Shown: positions 1-9,568, counted from the stretch's first letter. The stretch: 34,351 nt of DNA from Methanosarcinaceae archaeon (GCA_021106765.1 JAIOTO010000057.1:1-34351); one strand, 5' to 3'. Made by a program: numbers and translations. The notes: a model not told the origin generated them from the sequence alone.

Positions 1-2278
1 CATCAGGCAAAAAATGCATCTCGATTGTGATGATACCGTCACCTGCGCACGTTTCGCAGCGGCCGCCACGGACATTGAAACTGAACCTTCCAGGTTTATA
101 ACCACGTGATCTGGATAGTTTTGTCTGTGAGAACAGTTCACGTATCGGGGTGAACAGGTTCGTATAGGTGGCAGGATTGGAACGAGGTGTTCGGCCAATA
201 GGGGACTGGTCTATGTTGATCACCTTGTCCACATTATCAAGACCGATAATGTCCTCGTACTTTCCGGGCCGCGCATGTGCACGGTTTAATTTCTGTGCAA
301 GCACCTTGTTCAGCGTCTCATTAATCAGTGTGCTTTTACCGGATCCGGATACACCTGTAACACAGATCATCACACCCAGAGGAAATTCCACATCAATGGT
401 CTTCAGATTGTTTGAGGATGCTCCTTCCAGTTTCAGATAACCATGGGGTTCACGTCGGCTTGAGGGTACCTCGATCTCCATCTGCTGACTGAGGTATTTG
501 CCTGTGAGCGAAGCAGGATCTGACATGATGGCATCAGGAGGTCCCTGTGCAACGATGTCTCCTCCATGAATGCCAGCACCCGGTCCCATATCGACCACAT
601 GATCTGCATTCATGATCGTTTCTTCGTCGTGTTCCACAACGATCACCGTGTTGCCGATATCCCTGAGATGCTTGAGGGTGTTGATCAGGCGCAGGTTGTC
701 TCTCTGATGCAGGCCGATGCTCGGCTCGTCCAGGATATAGAGTACCCCCATCAAACTGGACCCGATCTGGGTGGCCAGTCTTATCCGCTGGGCCTCACCA
801 CCTGAAAGAGTGGCAGCCGTCCTGCTCATGGACAGATAATCTAGCCCAACGTCCACAAGGAAGCCCAGTCGTGACTTGATCTCTTTTAATATCATGCGGG
901 CGATGGTATATTCCCGATCATCCAGTTTCATTTCAAGTTCTTCGAAAAAATGCAGAGCTGCCTCAATGGACAGTTGAGTGACCTGCATTATATTGTGATC
1001 ATCAATGATGACCGCAAGACTTGCAGGCTTCAGGCGTTTGCTATTGCAGGTCTGACAGGGAGTGGTATTGATATATCGGCGCACCCTGTCCTTTGAACTC
1101 TCGGAATCGGTACGATCGTATATCTTTGAGAGATGGGCAATTACACCACGAAAGTGACCGGTGTGCTTCCAAAGTCCACCGTCTCTGCCCGTATGGACGA
1201 ACGGAATACGTTCACTGATACCATGGAGTATGATGTCCTGAGACTTAGTATCAAGGTCTTTATAAGGCACATTCATCGGGAATCCAAAATGTTTTGCCGC
1301 CGATCTCAACGATTGCATATAATATCCATCACCAGTTTTGGTATACCATGGTTCCACGGCACCTTCATTCAGTGACAGGGATGGGTCCGGAATGATCAGG
1401 TCAGGGTCAAATTCCATGGAGGTGCCCAGTCCGTGACACACCTCACACGCACCCTGCGGGCTGTTGAAAGAGAATGCGGCCGGTTCCAGTTCCTCAAATC
1501 CAATTCCGCAATTCGGGCAGGCCAAATTTTCGCTGAACACCATTTCCTCATCGTCAATGACGTGTACGATCAACGTTCCATCCCCCTTCACGAGTGCTGT
1601 TTCCACGGAATCCGTGAGCCGGTCTTCGATCCCTTCCTTAATTACGAGCCGGTCCACAACGATCTCTATATTGTGCTTCTGGTAACGTCCCAGTTCCACA
1701 GATTCAACATCGTCCAGAGATATGATCTCATTATCGATGCGCACACGGGAAAATCCTTCACTCCGAATGTCCTGAAGGAGTTTCTTATACTCTCCTTTGC
1801 GCTCACGTATCAGTGGTGCAAGGACATGGACCTTTGAACTCTCAGGTATTTGCATGATACTGTCCACGATCTGGTCCACACTTTGTGGCTCTATCACACG
1901 CCCGCAATCCGGACAGTGCCGGATGCCGATCCTGGCATACAGCAGGCGCAGATAATCGTAGATCTCCGTGACGGTTCCCACGGTAGAACGTGGGTTCTTG
2001 CTGGTCGTCTTCTGCTCAATGGAGATGGCAGGTGAGAGTCCTTCGATGTATTCTACATCGGGTTTTTCCATCTGACCCAGGAACTGACGGGCATAGGCAG
2101 AGAGCGATTCAACATACCGGCGCTGTCCTTCTGCATAGATAGTGTCAAAGGCCAGGGAGGATTTCCCTGAACCGCTCAGACCGGTGATGACAATGAGATT
2201 ATCACGCGGCAGGGTCAGGTCGATGTTCTTGAGGTTGTGTTCCTTTGCTCCTTTGATGATGATACTGGTCAGGGACAT
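1..2278 (-). CDS. uvrA: Excinuclease ABC subunit A (UvrA), 3' end outside window
   Basis: UvrA is the DNA-damage-sensing ABC ATPase of nucleotide excision repair; it loads UvrB at lesions. The reverse strand is open from ATG at 2278 to the window edge (759 codons; I checked the frame line by line for stops). Visible are the first Walker A (GLSGSGKSS, residues 33-41), an ABC signature with the [11 protein letters not shown] pattern encoded near 785-812, and, at the window edge, the start of the C-terminal zinc-finger module (RCETCAGDG). About 180 C-terminal residues of a normal ~940-residue UvrA lie outside. The family in archaea is a bacterial-type system found in mesophilic methanogens. Its gene lies downstream of the AGCS symporter on the same strand with a ~90-bp gap, so it may have its own promoter. 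Identity is very secure. Confidence 0.97.
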   Translation of the reverse strand, partial: MSLTSIIIKGAKEHNLKNIDLTLPRDNLIVITGLSGSGKSSLAFDTIYAEGQRRYVESLSAYARQFLGQMEKPDVEYIEGLSPAISIEQKTTSKNPRSTVGTVTEIYDYLRLLYARIGIRHCPDCGRVIEPQSVDQIVDSIMQIPESSKVHVLAPLIRERKGEYKKLLQDIRSEGFSRVRIDNEIISLDDVESVELGRYQKHNIEIVVDRLVIKEGIEDRLTDSVETALVKGDGTLIVHVIDDEEMVFSENLACPNCGIGFEELEPAAFSFNSPQGACEVCHGLGTSMEFDPDLIIPDPSLSLNEGAVEPWYTKTGDGYYMQSLRSAAKHFGFPMNVPYKDLDTKSQDIILHGISERIPFVHTGRDGGLWKHTGHFRGVIAHLSKIYDRTDSESSKDRVRRYINTTPCQTCNSKRLKPASLAVIIDDHNIMQVTQLSIEAALHFFEELEMKLDDREYTIARMILKEIKSRLGFLVDVGLDYLSMSRTAATLSGGEAQRIRLATQIGSSLMGVLYILDEPSIGLHQRDNLRLINTLKHLRDIGNTVIVVEHDEETIMNADHVVDMGPGAGIHGGDIVAQGPPDAIMSDPASLTGKYLSQQMEIEVPSSRREPHGYLKLEGASSNNLKTIDVEFPLGVMICVTGVSGSGKSTLINETLNKVLAQKLNRAHARPGKYEDIIGLDNVDKVINIDQSPIGRTPRSNPATYTNLFTPIRELFSQTKLSRSRGYKPGRFSFNVRGGRCETCAGDGIITIEMHFLPD

Positions 2279-2371
2279 GATCGTTATCTCGACGATGGAT
2301 TATTAAGTAAACCTTGTGGTGTGAAGAACCTCTGTACGGGATGTTATGGTGGATTTTCATACATTTGCAGA

Positions 2372-3778
2372 TCATGGATCAGTCTTTAGATTCTCCTGTG
2401 AACCAAAAAATTTCTGTGTTTCTGATACAATGACCTTCCTGAGTCCGATCAATGCGATCAGGTTCGGGATAATCATCAGTCCGTTGAATATATCCGCAAG
2501 GACCCAGATCACGTCAATGGTCAGGAACGCCCCTGATGCTACCATCATAATGTAGATGATCCTGTATGGCAGTATCCCTTTCACTCCCACAAGAAACTCG
2601 GTGCATCGTTCTCCATAATAGTTCCATCCGAGAATGGTGGTGAATGCAAAGAATATCAGTCCGATACCAACAAGATAACTGCCCATATCGCCGAGAACAC
2701 TGGAGAATGCATAATCTGTCATGTATGCACCAGCAAGTTCACCTTTCCATGAACCGGTCATGATCAGTACTATACCGGTCATGGTACAGATGATGATGGT
2801 GTCAAAGAAGGTGCCTGTCATGGATATCAGCCCCTGCAGTGCAGGTTCCTTCACTCTGGCGGCAGCTGCGGCGATGGGTGCGCTTCCAAGGCCCGATTCA
2901 TTGGAAAATACACCTCTGGCGATCCCCATCTGCATGGCAAGGATCATGGTCGAACCCAGAAAACCACCGGCTGCAGCCGTAGGATTGAATGCGGACCTTA
3001 CGATGAGAATTACGGTTGGCCACAGGCTGTTTATGTTCATTGCAATGACCAGCACACATCCGAACACATAGGCAACTGCCATGAACGGCACGATGATCAT
3101 GGCGACCCGTGCGATACTTCTGATCCCTCCAATAATGACCAGGGCCACAAGGGTGGTAACAATGACAGCAGTATAGGGCACAGGTATGTGGAAGGTAAAG
3201 GATGCCGAATCCACAATGGCATTGATCTGTGGAAAGGTCCCTATCCCAAAAAAGGCCACGCCTATCCCGGAGATGGCAAAGAATCGAGCAAGAGGTTCAC
3301 TGTAAGGTTTGTGGGCAAGCCCGTTCCTGATGTAGTACATGGGGCCGCCGGACATATATCCGTTCTCGTCCACAGTCCGGTACTTTACGGCCAGCAGGCA
3401 TTCGGAATACTTGGTAGCCATTCCGAAAAAGGCGGCTATCCACATCCAGAAAAGTGCTCCTGGCCCTCCTATCTGGATAGCGGTTGCCACTCCTACAATG
3501 TTCCCGGTCCCGATGGTCGCAGCCAGTGCGGTGGTCAGGGCAGCAAGGCTCGAGATGTCGCCCTCTATGCCGTCGTCCTTATGTCCTCGGCGGAGCACAT
3601 ATCGCAGGGCTGTGGGGAGTTTGAGGATCTGGATAAAACGGAGTCGATAGGTCAGGTACAGGCCGGTGCCAACTAGCAGCATCAACAGTGGCGGGCCCCA
3701 GATAAGCCGATCGATGTGTGTGAGTATGGCTAATACGTCAACTGAATGAATGTTTCCAAATATGTTCAGTAGATCCAT
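2372..3778 (-). CDS. AGCS-family sodium:alanine/glycine symporter
   Basis: This is a 468-residue polytopic membrane protein of the alanine/glycine:cation symporter family, expected to import small neutral amino acids with Na+ across the cytoplasmic membrane. Family hallmarks are visible: an N-terminal hydrophobic segment, the conserved stretch around residues 80-110 (AATIGTGNIVGVATAIQIGG), a GGPMYYI motif near residue 148 and FSNESGLGSAPIAAAAA near 293. Length matches the family. The frame could open at a GTG at 3784, but ATG at 3778 is the more ordinary start; neither has a clear Shine-Dalgarno sequence. It precedes uvrA on the same strand, with no functional link evident. D- versus L-alanine or glycine preference cannot be read from the sequence. 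Confidence 0.93.
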   Translation of the reverse strand: MDLLNIFGNIHSVDVLAILTHIDRLIWGPPLLMLLVGTGLYLTYRLRFIQILKLPTALRYVLRRGHKDDGIEGDISSLAALTTALAATIGTGNIVGVATAIQIGGPGALFWMWIAAFFGMATKYSECLLAVKYRTVDENGYMSGGPMYYIRNGLAHKPYSEPLARFFAISGIGVAFFGIGTFPQINAIVDSASFTFHIPVPYTAVIVTTLVALVIIGGIRSIARVAMIIVPFMAVAYVFGCVLVIAMNINSLWPTVILIVRSAFNPTAAAGGFLGSTMILAMQMGIARGVFSNESGLGSAPIAAAAARVKEPALQGLISMTGTFFDTIIICTMTGIVLIMTGSWKGELAGAYMTDYAFSSVLGDMGSYLVGIGLIFFAFTTILGWNYYGERCTEFLVGVKGILPYRIIYIMMVASGAFLTIDVIWVLADIFNGLMIIPNLIALIGLRKVIVSETQKFFGSQENLKTDP

Positions 3779-3919
3779 GGTCACAGTATTCCAGTATTCC
3801 GTTTCATCCCTTGTAATGATCGAGTATGTTCTATTATTCAGTCCTACTGGTCGGCCATATTAAGTAGTTCCTATTAAAATACGATCAATTATGTGATTTT
3901 CAATGGTGGATTGAAAACG

Positions 3920-3926
3920 TTTATAT
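3920..3926 (+). promoter_or_regulatory. TATA box of nth; leaderless transcript likely
   Basis: A purine-rich BRE-like stretch (GAAAAC, 3913-3918) is followed by TTTATAT. The box sits about 25-28 nt before the nth ATG at 3951, and no Shine-Dalgarno sequence is present, so transcription probably begins at or just before the start codon. Confidence 0.6.
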
Positions 3927-3950
3927 CCCATTCCTGAAAAATACTGCCAT

Positions 3951-4595
3951 ATGATAGATAATACCTACAACTTCAACAGGATCTGGTCGATTCTGCAAAA
4001 GGAATATCCTCATCCCGATCCAGCTCTCCACTACAATAATGTCCTGGAACTCCTTGTGGCAACTATCCTTTCGGCACAGTGTACCGATGCACATGTGAAC
4101 AAGGTGACGGAATCCCTGTTCAGGAAATACAGGAATGTGGAAGAATTTGCCGGCGCTGATCCCGATGAGCTCGAAAAAGAGGTATATTCCACAGGGTTTT
4201 ACCGCAACAAGGCAAAGAACATCAGGAAGAGTTCACAGATAATCATCTCCGATTTTAATTCCCGGGTGCCTGATACCATGGAGGACTTGCTCACACTACC
4301 GGGGGTTGCCAGGAAGACCGCGAACATCGTCCTTGCCAGAGGGTATGGTGTGATGGGTGGTATTGCCGTTGATACTCATGTTAAAAGACTATCCAAACGG
4401 CTCGGTCTCACAGAGCATACCGATCCTGTGAAGATCGAGAGGGATCTCATGGCCCTTTCCAGACAGGAGGACTGGGAAGACCTGTCAATGACACTGATCC
4501 TGCACGGCAGGAGGGTTTGCCCGGCACGGAGACCCAGATGCACGGAGTGTATGGTGAACGAACTGTGTCCGTCCAATTCTAACGAAAGTTCGTAA
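3951..4595 (+). CDS. nth: Endonuclease III (DNA glycosylase/AP lyase)
   Basis: Endonuclease III removes oxidised pyrimidines and cleaves the resulting abasic site in base excision repair. The 214-residue protein has the complete HhH-GPD fold signature: helix-hairpin-helix LPGVARKTANIVL (residues 116-128) with catalytic Lys122, and catalytic Asp141 in VDTHVKRL. The 4Fe-4S loop is intact, with Cys190, 197, 200 and 206 in the canonical C-X6-C-X2-C-X5-C spacing. Length is typical. It is preceded by a TATA box close enough to imply a leaderless mRNA, and is divergent from the AGCS symporter. Confidence in function is high. Confidence 0.97.
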   Translation: MIDNTYNFNRIWSILQKEYPHPDPALHYNNVLELLVATILSAQCTDAHVNKVTESLFRKYRNVEEFAGADPDELEKEVYSTGFYRNKAKNIRKSSQIIISDFNSRVPDTMEDLLTLPGVARKTANIVLARGYGVMGGIAVDTHVKRLSKRLGLTEHTDPVKIERDLMALSRQEDWEDLSMTLILHGRRVCPARRPRCTECMVNELCPSNSNESS

Positions 4596-4655
4596 GGTTC
4601 ACTGTAATATCTGATGGTGTCAATATAATATTCTGTAGGGAGAACTGCAAAAATG

Positions 4656-4662
4656 TTTATAC
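4656..4662 (+). promoter_or_regulatory. TATA box of the PAP2 gene; leaderless transcript likely
   Basis: A TTTATAC box preceded by an A-rich BRE-like run (CAAAAATG) lies about 25 nt upstream of the ATG at 4684. There is no Shine-Dalgarno sequence, so a leaderless mRNA is inferred. Confidence 0.5.
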
Positions 4663-4683
4663 TTACCTGTCGTCTGTTTATCC

Positions 4684-5205
4684 ATGCCTCTTTGTGATAT
4701 GGATGTCCAGATCCTGCAGGTATTGAACTCCTGTTCGTTGCTTGATCCACTAATGATCGCCCTGTCTGTAGCAGGGGACCTATATCTGTGGGTGGTGATC
4801 GGAGTACTGGTGTTCTGGTTCAAAGGGAAGAAGGTTGCTATATCGTATGGTGCTGTCCTTTTCATTACATGGCTGATCGTGATATACCTCAAGTCATATC
4901 TCATGTTCCCCCGGCCTGAGGACGTACGTGTTCTGGTCGAAGCATCCGGGTATTCTATGCCAAGTGGGCATGCGGCTCTCTCGTTTGCATCAGCAATGTT
5001 CCTGCATCCACTGGCCAGTGGAAAACTCAGTCCCATCATATGGATCATTGCGATCCTTATCAGCATAAGCCGCATGTTCGTAGGAGTACACTATCCATGC
5101 GATGTGGCTGCAGGAGCACTTATTGGCTTGGCGATCGGTTATGGTGGGATACGTGTTGGACGGTATGCAGAAAAATATATGGAAATGGATGCAAAAAAGC
5201 GTTAA
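4684..5205 (+). CDS. PAP2-family membrane phosphatase
   Basis: A 173-residue integral membrane phosphatase of the PAP2/vanadium-haloperoxidase superfamily, likely acting on a lipid phosphate or polyprenyl pyrophosphate at the outer membrane face. All three catalytic motifs are present: K-X6-RP (Lys70, Arg77, Pro78), PSGH (93-96) and SR-X5-H-X3-D (Ser129, Arg130, His136, Asp140). Several hydrophobic segments separate them. The substrate cannot be assigned; undecaprenyl-/dolichyl-pyrophosphatase or archaeal lipid phosphatase roles are both possible. Its stop codon overlaps that of convergent purF: the TTAA at 5202-5205 supplies TAA to both strands. Confidence 0.9.
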   Translation: MPLCDMDVQILQVLNSCSLLDPLMIALSVAGDLYLWVVIGVLVFWFKGKKVAISYGAVLFITWLIVIYLKSYLMFPRPEDVRVLVEASGYSMPSGHAALSFASAMFLHPLASGKLSPIIWIIAILISISRMFVGVHYPCDVAAGALIGLAIGYGGIRVGRYAEKYMEMDAKKR

Positions 5206-6614
5206 AAATCGTTCAATTTAAGCTGACGACATTGGCATTCTTCACCAGGTATTTCTACAGGATAGATGCCTGTCAGGCACCCAAGACACAGGTTGTCTCT
5301 ATCGATCCCAATGGCTTTGATAAGTCCGTCGATACTGAGATATTCGATGGAGTCGGCATTGATCATTTCTTTGATCTCGTCATTGGTCTTATTGGCTGCG
5401 ATAAGTTCCTCGCGTGTAGCCATGTCGATGCCAAGGTAACAGGGTGCTTTGATGGGTGGGCTTCCAATACGTGCATGTACTTCCAGCGCACCGGCATTGC
5501 GTACCATGTTTATGATCTTCCGGGAAGTAGTACCACGCACGATACTGTCATCAACAAGGATCACCTTCTTTCCCTTGAGGTTAGCGGATATGGTGTTCAT
5601 CTTGAGACGCACGGCAGTCTCTCGCATTTCCTGACCCGGAAGGATAAATGTACGTCCGATGTAACGGTTCTTCATCAATCCTTCTCGATATTTGATATCT
5701 GACTCGTTGGAATATCCTATGGCAGAAGTGATTCCGGAGTCGGGTACAGGAGAGACGATATCCGCATCGATAGGATGTTCACGGGAGAGCTCTTTCCCGA
5801 TCCTCTCTCGAACCTTATAGACCAGCTTTCCATCTATGGTTGAATCTGGTCAGGCAAAATATATATATTCAAAGACGCAATGTGCGGTTTTTTTATTTTT
5901 GTATATCTGATAACTTTCTATCCCTTTGCTGCCAAAGACCACAATTTCTCCAGGATTGACATCTCGTATCAGTTTGCCGTTCAACGTATCGATGGCGACG
6001 CTTTCAGAGGCAACAACGTACCCTCCATCTATTTCCCCGATACAGAGCGGTTTGAACCCCAGGGGGTCCCGGACTGCGATCATGAGGTCATCGATCAGTA
6101 TGGTAAGCGAGTAAGAGCCGACAAGCCGTTTCATCACTGCTTTTATCGATTCTACAGGGTCATGCCGCAACAGCTTTTTTACGAGAAGATGAGCTATGAC
6201 CTCAGTATCGGATTCAGTGACGAATATATGGCCATCGATCTCAAGCTCATCACGAAGTTCCTTCCCGTTCACGAGATTCCCGTTATGTGCTATGGCTACA
6301 GTCCCGTTCTTGTAGTTCACTGTCATTGGTTGACAGTTCTCGATCTTGGATTCTCCAGTCGTGGAATAGCGAACGTGTCCGATCCCAACATTACCGACAA
6401 GTTTCAACAGGTCATCCTTAGAATAGACTTCAGGGACCAGTCCCATCCCCTTAATGGACTGTAGCTGGTTCCCATCGTTAATGGTTATACCCGTAGATTC
6501 CTGACCTCTATGCTGCAATGTGTGCAATGCGTAGTATATCTGAAGGGCGACATTATTTGACCGTGGCTCTGCATCGGGTATCACCACACCCACAACACCG
6601 CATTCTTCCTTCAT
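5202..6614 (-). pseudogene. purF: Amidophosphoribosyltransferase PurF, interrupted by an in-frame TGA
   Basis: PurF commits PRPP to purine synthesis by making 5-phosphoribosylamine with glutamine-derived ammonia. The start (MKEECGVVGV) gives a short propeptide before nucleophile Cys5, followed by the Ntn-hydrolase glutaminase domain. The phosphoribosyltransferase domain has the PRPP loop [14 protein letters not shown], and the C-terminus has the cysteine-rich Fe-S region ([10 protein letters not shown]). The frame is continuous over 470 codons except codon 255, a TGA at 5852-5850. There the family has Arg in the near-invariant YFARPDS motif, so a single CGA-to-TGA change explains it. The upstream product would be 254 residues and lack the transferase domain. 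It is third in an lsm-rpl37e-purF group. It could be a true nonsense mutation, a strain variant or a base-call error; other genes here use TGA as a normal stop. Confidence 0.9.
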
Positions 6615-6647
6615 TTATATCCCAGTTGAGGAAAGGCCTTTGTGTCT

Positions 6648-6818
6648 TTACAATTTACACTTGTTCTGCCACTTATAGCTTCTCATGCGTGGTGTTCTAC
6701 CAAATCCGCATGATGTACATTGTTTTGTATGGATATTGAGTGAAACATTGCCGCAGCGTCTGCATTTAGCATGTGTACGTTTCTGCCTCTTACCCCTTGA
6801 TGGTGTACCTTTTGACAT
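6648..6818 (-). CDS. rpl37e: 50S ribosomal protein L37e
   Basis: A 56-residue basic zinc-ribbon protein of the large ribosomal subunit. The reverse strand encodes [20 protein letters not shown] at the N-terminus and ends in YKWQNKCKL. Four zinc-binding cysteines appear as CRRCG (19, 22) and CTSCG (34, 37), exactly as in archaeal L37e. The ATG at 6818 is preceded by a good Shine-Dalgarno sequence (GAGGTGA, about 8 nt away). A TATA-like CTTAATATATAC lies near 6855-6866, so it may have its own promoter inside the lsm-rpl37e-purF group. The gap to purF is 33 bp. Confidence 0.96.
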   Translation of the reverse strand: MSKGTPSRGKRQKRTHAKCRRCGNVSLNIHTKQCTSCGFGRTPRMRSYKWQNKCKL

Positions 6819-6901
6819 TATTTATCACCTCTAATTTTAACTATATGATCTTTGTATATATTAAGCGGAGTTACCTGTGATGCATCTATCGTTCATATAG
6901 G

Positions 6902-7189
<288 letters not shown>

Positions 7190-7410
7190 TTATATCATTG
7201 TGTGTCTTGGTTTGCACATGTTGTTAGGACGATATATAAACCTATCGAGAACTGTTTGTTTCCTTGCCTGAATTTGCACATTTTATTGGCATATGTCCAA
7301 TTTCCTACGTTTCATATGTCATGTTCCAACGTATGTGTTCTATATTTACCATATGGCTTATATCAGACAATGACGATCTTTTGAGGTGGCAGCATAATAA
7401 TTCTTAATAT

Positions 7411-7429
7411 AGATCAATGCCATTGATCT
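7411..7429. promoter_or_regulatory. 19-bp perfect palindrome in the thiDN promoter
   Basis: Arms AGATCAATG (7411-7419) and CATTGATCT (7421-7429) flank one central base. The palindrome lies just downstream of a TATA-like CTTAATATAG and about 40 nt before the thiDN ATG, around the expected transcription start. This is where an archaeal repressor would block initiation. A thiamine-responsive HTH-ThiN regulator (ThiR type) is a reasonable candidate by function, but I cannot match the site to a known consensus. Confidence 0.5.
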
Positions 7430-7467
7430 TATGTATATATGGTCATGACCTCGCAGGTGAATATAAA

Positions 7468-8799
7468 ATGAATACAATTCCCATAGTAATGACGATCGCA
7501 GGTTCCGATTCCGGTGGAGGTGCCGGAATAGAGGCAGACATTAAGACATTTGCAGTATTGGGTGTACATGGTACGTGTGCCATCACATCGATCACATCAC
7601 AGAATACTACCGGTGTACTCAGTGCGTTCGACATTCCTCCTTCAAATGTGGCTTCCCAGATCGATGCCGTATGTACTGATATGGACATATCATGGGCAAA
7701 GGCCGGTATGCTATCCTCTCCTGATATTGTGCGATCTGTGGTGGGGTCGATAAAGAAGTACGACCTGAATGTGGTTGTGGATCCCGTCATGGCCGCTGAG
7801 GCAGGTGGCGACCTGTTGAGCAGCGAAGCCCTTGCTGTAATGCGGGACGAACTGATGCCTGTCAGTAAACTGGTGACCCCGAACATCAGCGAGGCTGAGG
7901 CATTGTCCGGTATGCGCATCCAGACACGGCAGGACTGCGAAATGGCTGCACGTACTATTGCTGAACTGGGTGTTGACAATGTAGTGATCACCGGTGGCCA
8001 TTTCGATGCATCGGACCTGATCTACGTGGCTGCTACGGACACCTTTTACCTGATAGAAGGCGATTTCGTTAACGGAGGTACCCATGGTTCGGGATGTACC
8101 TATTCTGCAGCTCTGGTGGCCTATCTTGCCAGAGACCTGCCGGTCGTAGATGCTGCCAGGCGCGCGAAACGATTCGTTGAGCGTGCGATCGGGGCAAGTG
8201 TACCAATCGGAGAAGGGGTTTCGCCTGTGAATCAGTTCCTTCCTTTGCTACGGGACGCTTCCAGGGCAGAGGTGCTGGAGAACACCACTCGCGCGGTGGA
8301 TGTACTCGTTGGTAGTACCTCATTTGCAGACCTGATACCTGAGGTTGGCTGCAACATCGCCATGTCCATTCCGGATGCACGGGATATTGCGGACATCGCG
8401 GCGGTCAATGGCAGGATCGTCAGGGTCAGGGACCATTCCTCAGTAGCGGGATGTGTGGGTTTTGGGGCCAGCAGTCATGTTGCCGGGACCATTCTTGCAG
8501 CCATGCAGTTCGATGGACAGACCCGGGCATGTGTTAACATCCGATACTCTCCACAGGTCCTTAAGACATGTGCGGACCTGGGTCTTACCATATCCTCATT
8601 TGATCGGGTGGAAGAGCCGGCAGATAGCACTACCATGGATTGGGGAGTGACCTCTGCAATAGAGGAATACGGCAGTGTTTCGGACATTATCTACGATAAA
8701 GGTGGTATGGGAAAGGAACCGATGGTCCGTGTGCTGGGCAGGAGTGCTCTGGACGTTGCCGAACTGGCTGAGAAGATCGCAGGTTCGTTCGTTCGATAA
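7468..8799 (+). CDS. thiDN: Bifunctional HMP-P kinase / thiamine-phosphate synthase (ThiD-ThiN)
   Basis: The enzyme phosphorylates hydroxymethylpyrimidine (phosphate) and then joins HMP-PP to thiazole phosphate to give thiamine phosphate. Residues 1 to about 260 are a ribokinase-fold ThiD domain (AGSDSGGGAGIEADIKTF near the N-terminus; GTHGSGCTYSAAL as the anion-hole/catalytic segment). Residues about 275-443 are a ThiN domain ending with the GGMGKEPMVRVLG signature. The ThiD-ThiN fusion is a known archaeal alternative to ThiE. I chose ATG 7468 (443 residues) over the ATG 51 nt upstream because AGGTGA sits 7 nt before it and the extra 17 residues fall in the promoter region. It stands alone behind a palindrome that is probably its operator. 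Confidence 0.93.
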   Translation: MNTIPIVMTIAGSDSGGGAGIEADIKTFAVLGVHGTCAITSITSQNTTGVLSAFDIPPSNVASQIDAVCTDMDISWAKAGMLSSPDIVRSVVGSIKKYDLNVVVDPVMAAEAGGDLLSSEALAVMRDELMPVSKLVTPNISEAEALSGMRIQTRQDCEMAARTIAELGVDNVVITGGHFDASDLIYVAATDTFYLIEGDFVNGGTHGSGCTYSAALVAYLARDLPVVDAARRAKRFVERAIGASVPIGEGVSPVNQFLPLLRDASRAEVLENTTRAVDVLVGSTSFADLIPEVGCNIAMSIPDARDIADIAAVNGRIVRVRDHSSVAGCVGFGASSHVAGTILAAMQFDGQTRACVNIRYSPQVLKTCADLGLTISSFDRVEEPADSTTMDWGVTSAIEEYGSVSDIIYDKGGMGKEPMVRVLGRSALDVAELAEKIAGSFVR

Positions 8800-8920
8800 T
8801 ATTCGGCGACCCTATGTTGCGGTTGCTAATGTTGTCGTTGCTGCTGTTTGTATTGTAACCAGTATTGTGATCTGTGTCAATATGGTCGGGATGGGGACAA
8901 GTTATATATATCTAATTTTA

Positions 8921-8946
8921 CCATTTTTAATAATGATTAAAAATGG
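8921..8946. promoter_or_regulatory. Palindromic operator 1, upstream of the GbsR/MarR-like regulator
   Basis: Perfect 11-bp arms CCATTTTTAAT (8921-8931) and ATTAAAAATGG (8936-8946) flank AATG. A TATA box (GTTATATATA, 8901-8910) lies just upstream, so the site covers the expected transcription start and ends 12 nt before the GTG start codon. The inner 20 bp recur before the exporter gene (9506-9525), differing only in one spacer base. This implies a shared regulator, most simply the product of the adjacent gene. Confidence 0.75.
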
Positions 8947-8958
8947 AGTTGGGGAATT

Positions 8959-9462
8959 GTGAACGATACTGAGATGGAAATTATCAAGGTTGGAGTGGAG
9001 GTGTACAAGGGATATGGCATGGATGACCTGTCTGCCAACATACTGTCCCTTCTTTATTTTGAACCGGGTGAACTGACCATGGAAGAACTTGCGGAATTCA
9101 CCGGATATAGCCTTGCTTCCATAAGTCTGAAGATGAAATGGCTTGAAAGTTTTTGGGGAGTGCATAGACGAAAAAAAGCCGGATCACGGAAGATATATTT
9201 TCGCATGGGGAATGACTATCTGGACTGTCTGGAGGAAACCATGCGGAGGGCTTATGAGATGGAATCACATCTCATAAAAAGTTTAATGCCAGAACTGATC
9301 CGGAAATATAGGGGGCAAGCTACCTCAGAATCCCAGTTGGAACGCCTTCGCATTGCTGAGAAATACTGCCAGCAGATCGATGATGCTGGCAGGGTACTCG
9401 AATTATTCTATGAAAAGATCGATGAGATCAGGTCTGAACAAAAAGACAACGGGATTGATTGA
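8959..9462 (+). CDS. GbsR/MarR-like winged-helix transcriptional regulator
   Basis: A 167-residue DNA-binding protein, most like the GbsR branch of the MarR superfamily. Residues about 20-85 form a winged helix: the helix pair MEELAEFTGYSLASISLKMK, then WLESFWGVHRRKKAGSRKIY as recognition helix and wing. A C-terminal helical part (about residues 95-167) should mediate dimerisation. The start is GTG at 8959; no in-frame ATG is nearby. It sits directly upstream of an RND exporter, and both genes are preceded by the same palindrome. Autoregulation and control of the exporter follow as the natural inference. In osmoadapting microbes GbsR proteins respond to choline or osmotic signals; the ligand here is unknown. 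Confidence 0.85.
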   Translation: MNDTEMEIIKVGVEVYKGYGMDDLSANILSLLYFEPGELTMEELAEFTGYSLASISLKMKWLESFWGVHRRKKAGSRKIYFRMGNDYLDCLEETMRRAYEMESHLIKSLMPELIRKYRGQATSESQLERLRIAEKYCQQIDDAGRVLELFYEKIDEIRSEQKDNGID

Positions 9463-9505
9463 GGTCGGATGTCGAAAAGTATATATGTATTGAATATATT
9501 TACTA

Positions 9506-9525
9506 TTTTTAATAATCATTAAAAA
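9506..9525. promoter_or_regulatory. Palindromic operator 2, upstream of the RND exporter
   Basis: Arms TTTTTAAT (9506-9513) and ATTAAAAA (9518-9525) flank AATC. This is the same 8-bp core as operator 1. A BRE/TATA pair (CGAAAA then GTATATATGT, 9473-9488) lies about 20-26 nt upstream, so the site again sits at the probable transcription start. The exporter start codon is 43 nt further on. Confidence 0.75.
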
Positions 9526-9568
9526 CACAGGATATTCATAACTTACTTCCAACTAATTCTCTGAGGAG

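Noticed and set aside
1433-1837. Plus-strand open frame of 134 codons opposite uvrA
   Set aside because: It is a mirror of the intact uvrA frame; composition is atypical and no start signals are present.
3188-3676. Plus-strand open frame of 162 codons opposite the AGCS symporter
   Set aside because: The opposite strand encodes a complete, motif-bearing transporter; the frame has no family features.
5850-5852. Recoded UGA (selenocysteine or other) in purF
   Set aside because: The family has Arg here, several genes in the window end in TGA, and no SECIS-like structure is evident nearby.
7381-7467. TPP riboswitch ahead of thiDN
   Set aside because: The conserved THI-box core is not seen; the leader is short and holds a palindrome instead.
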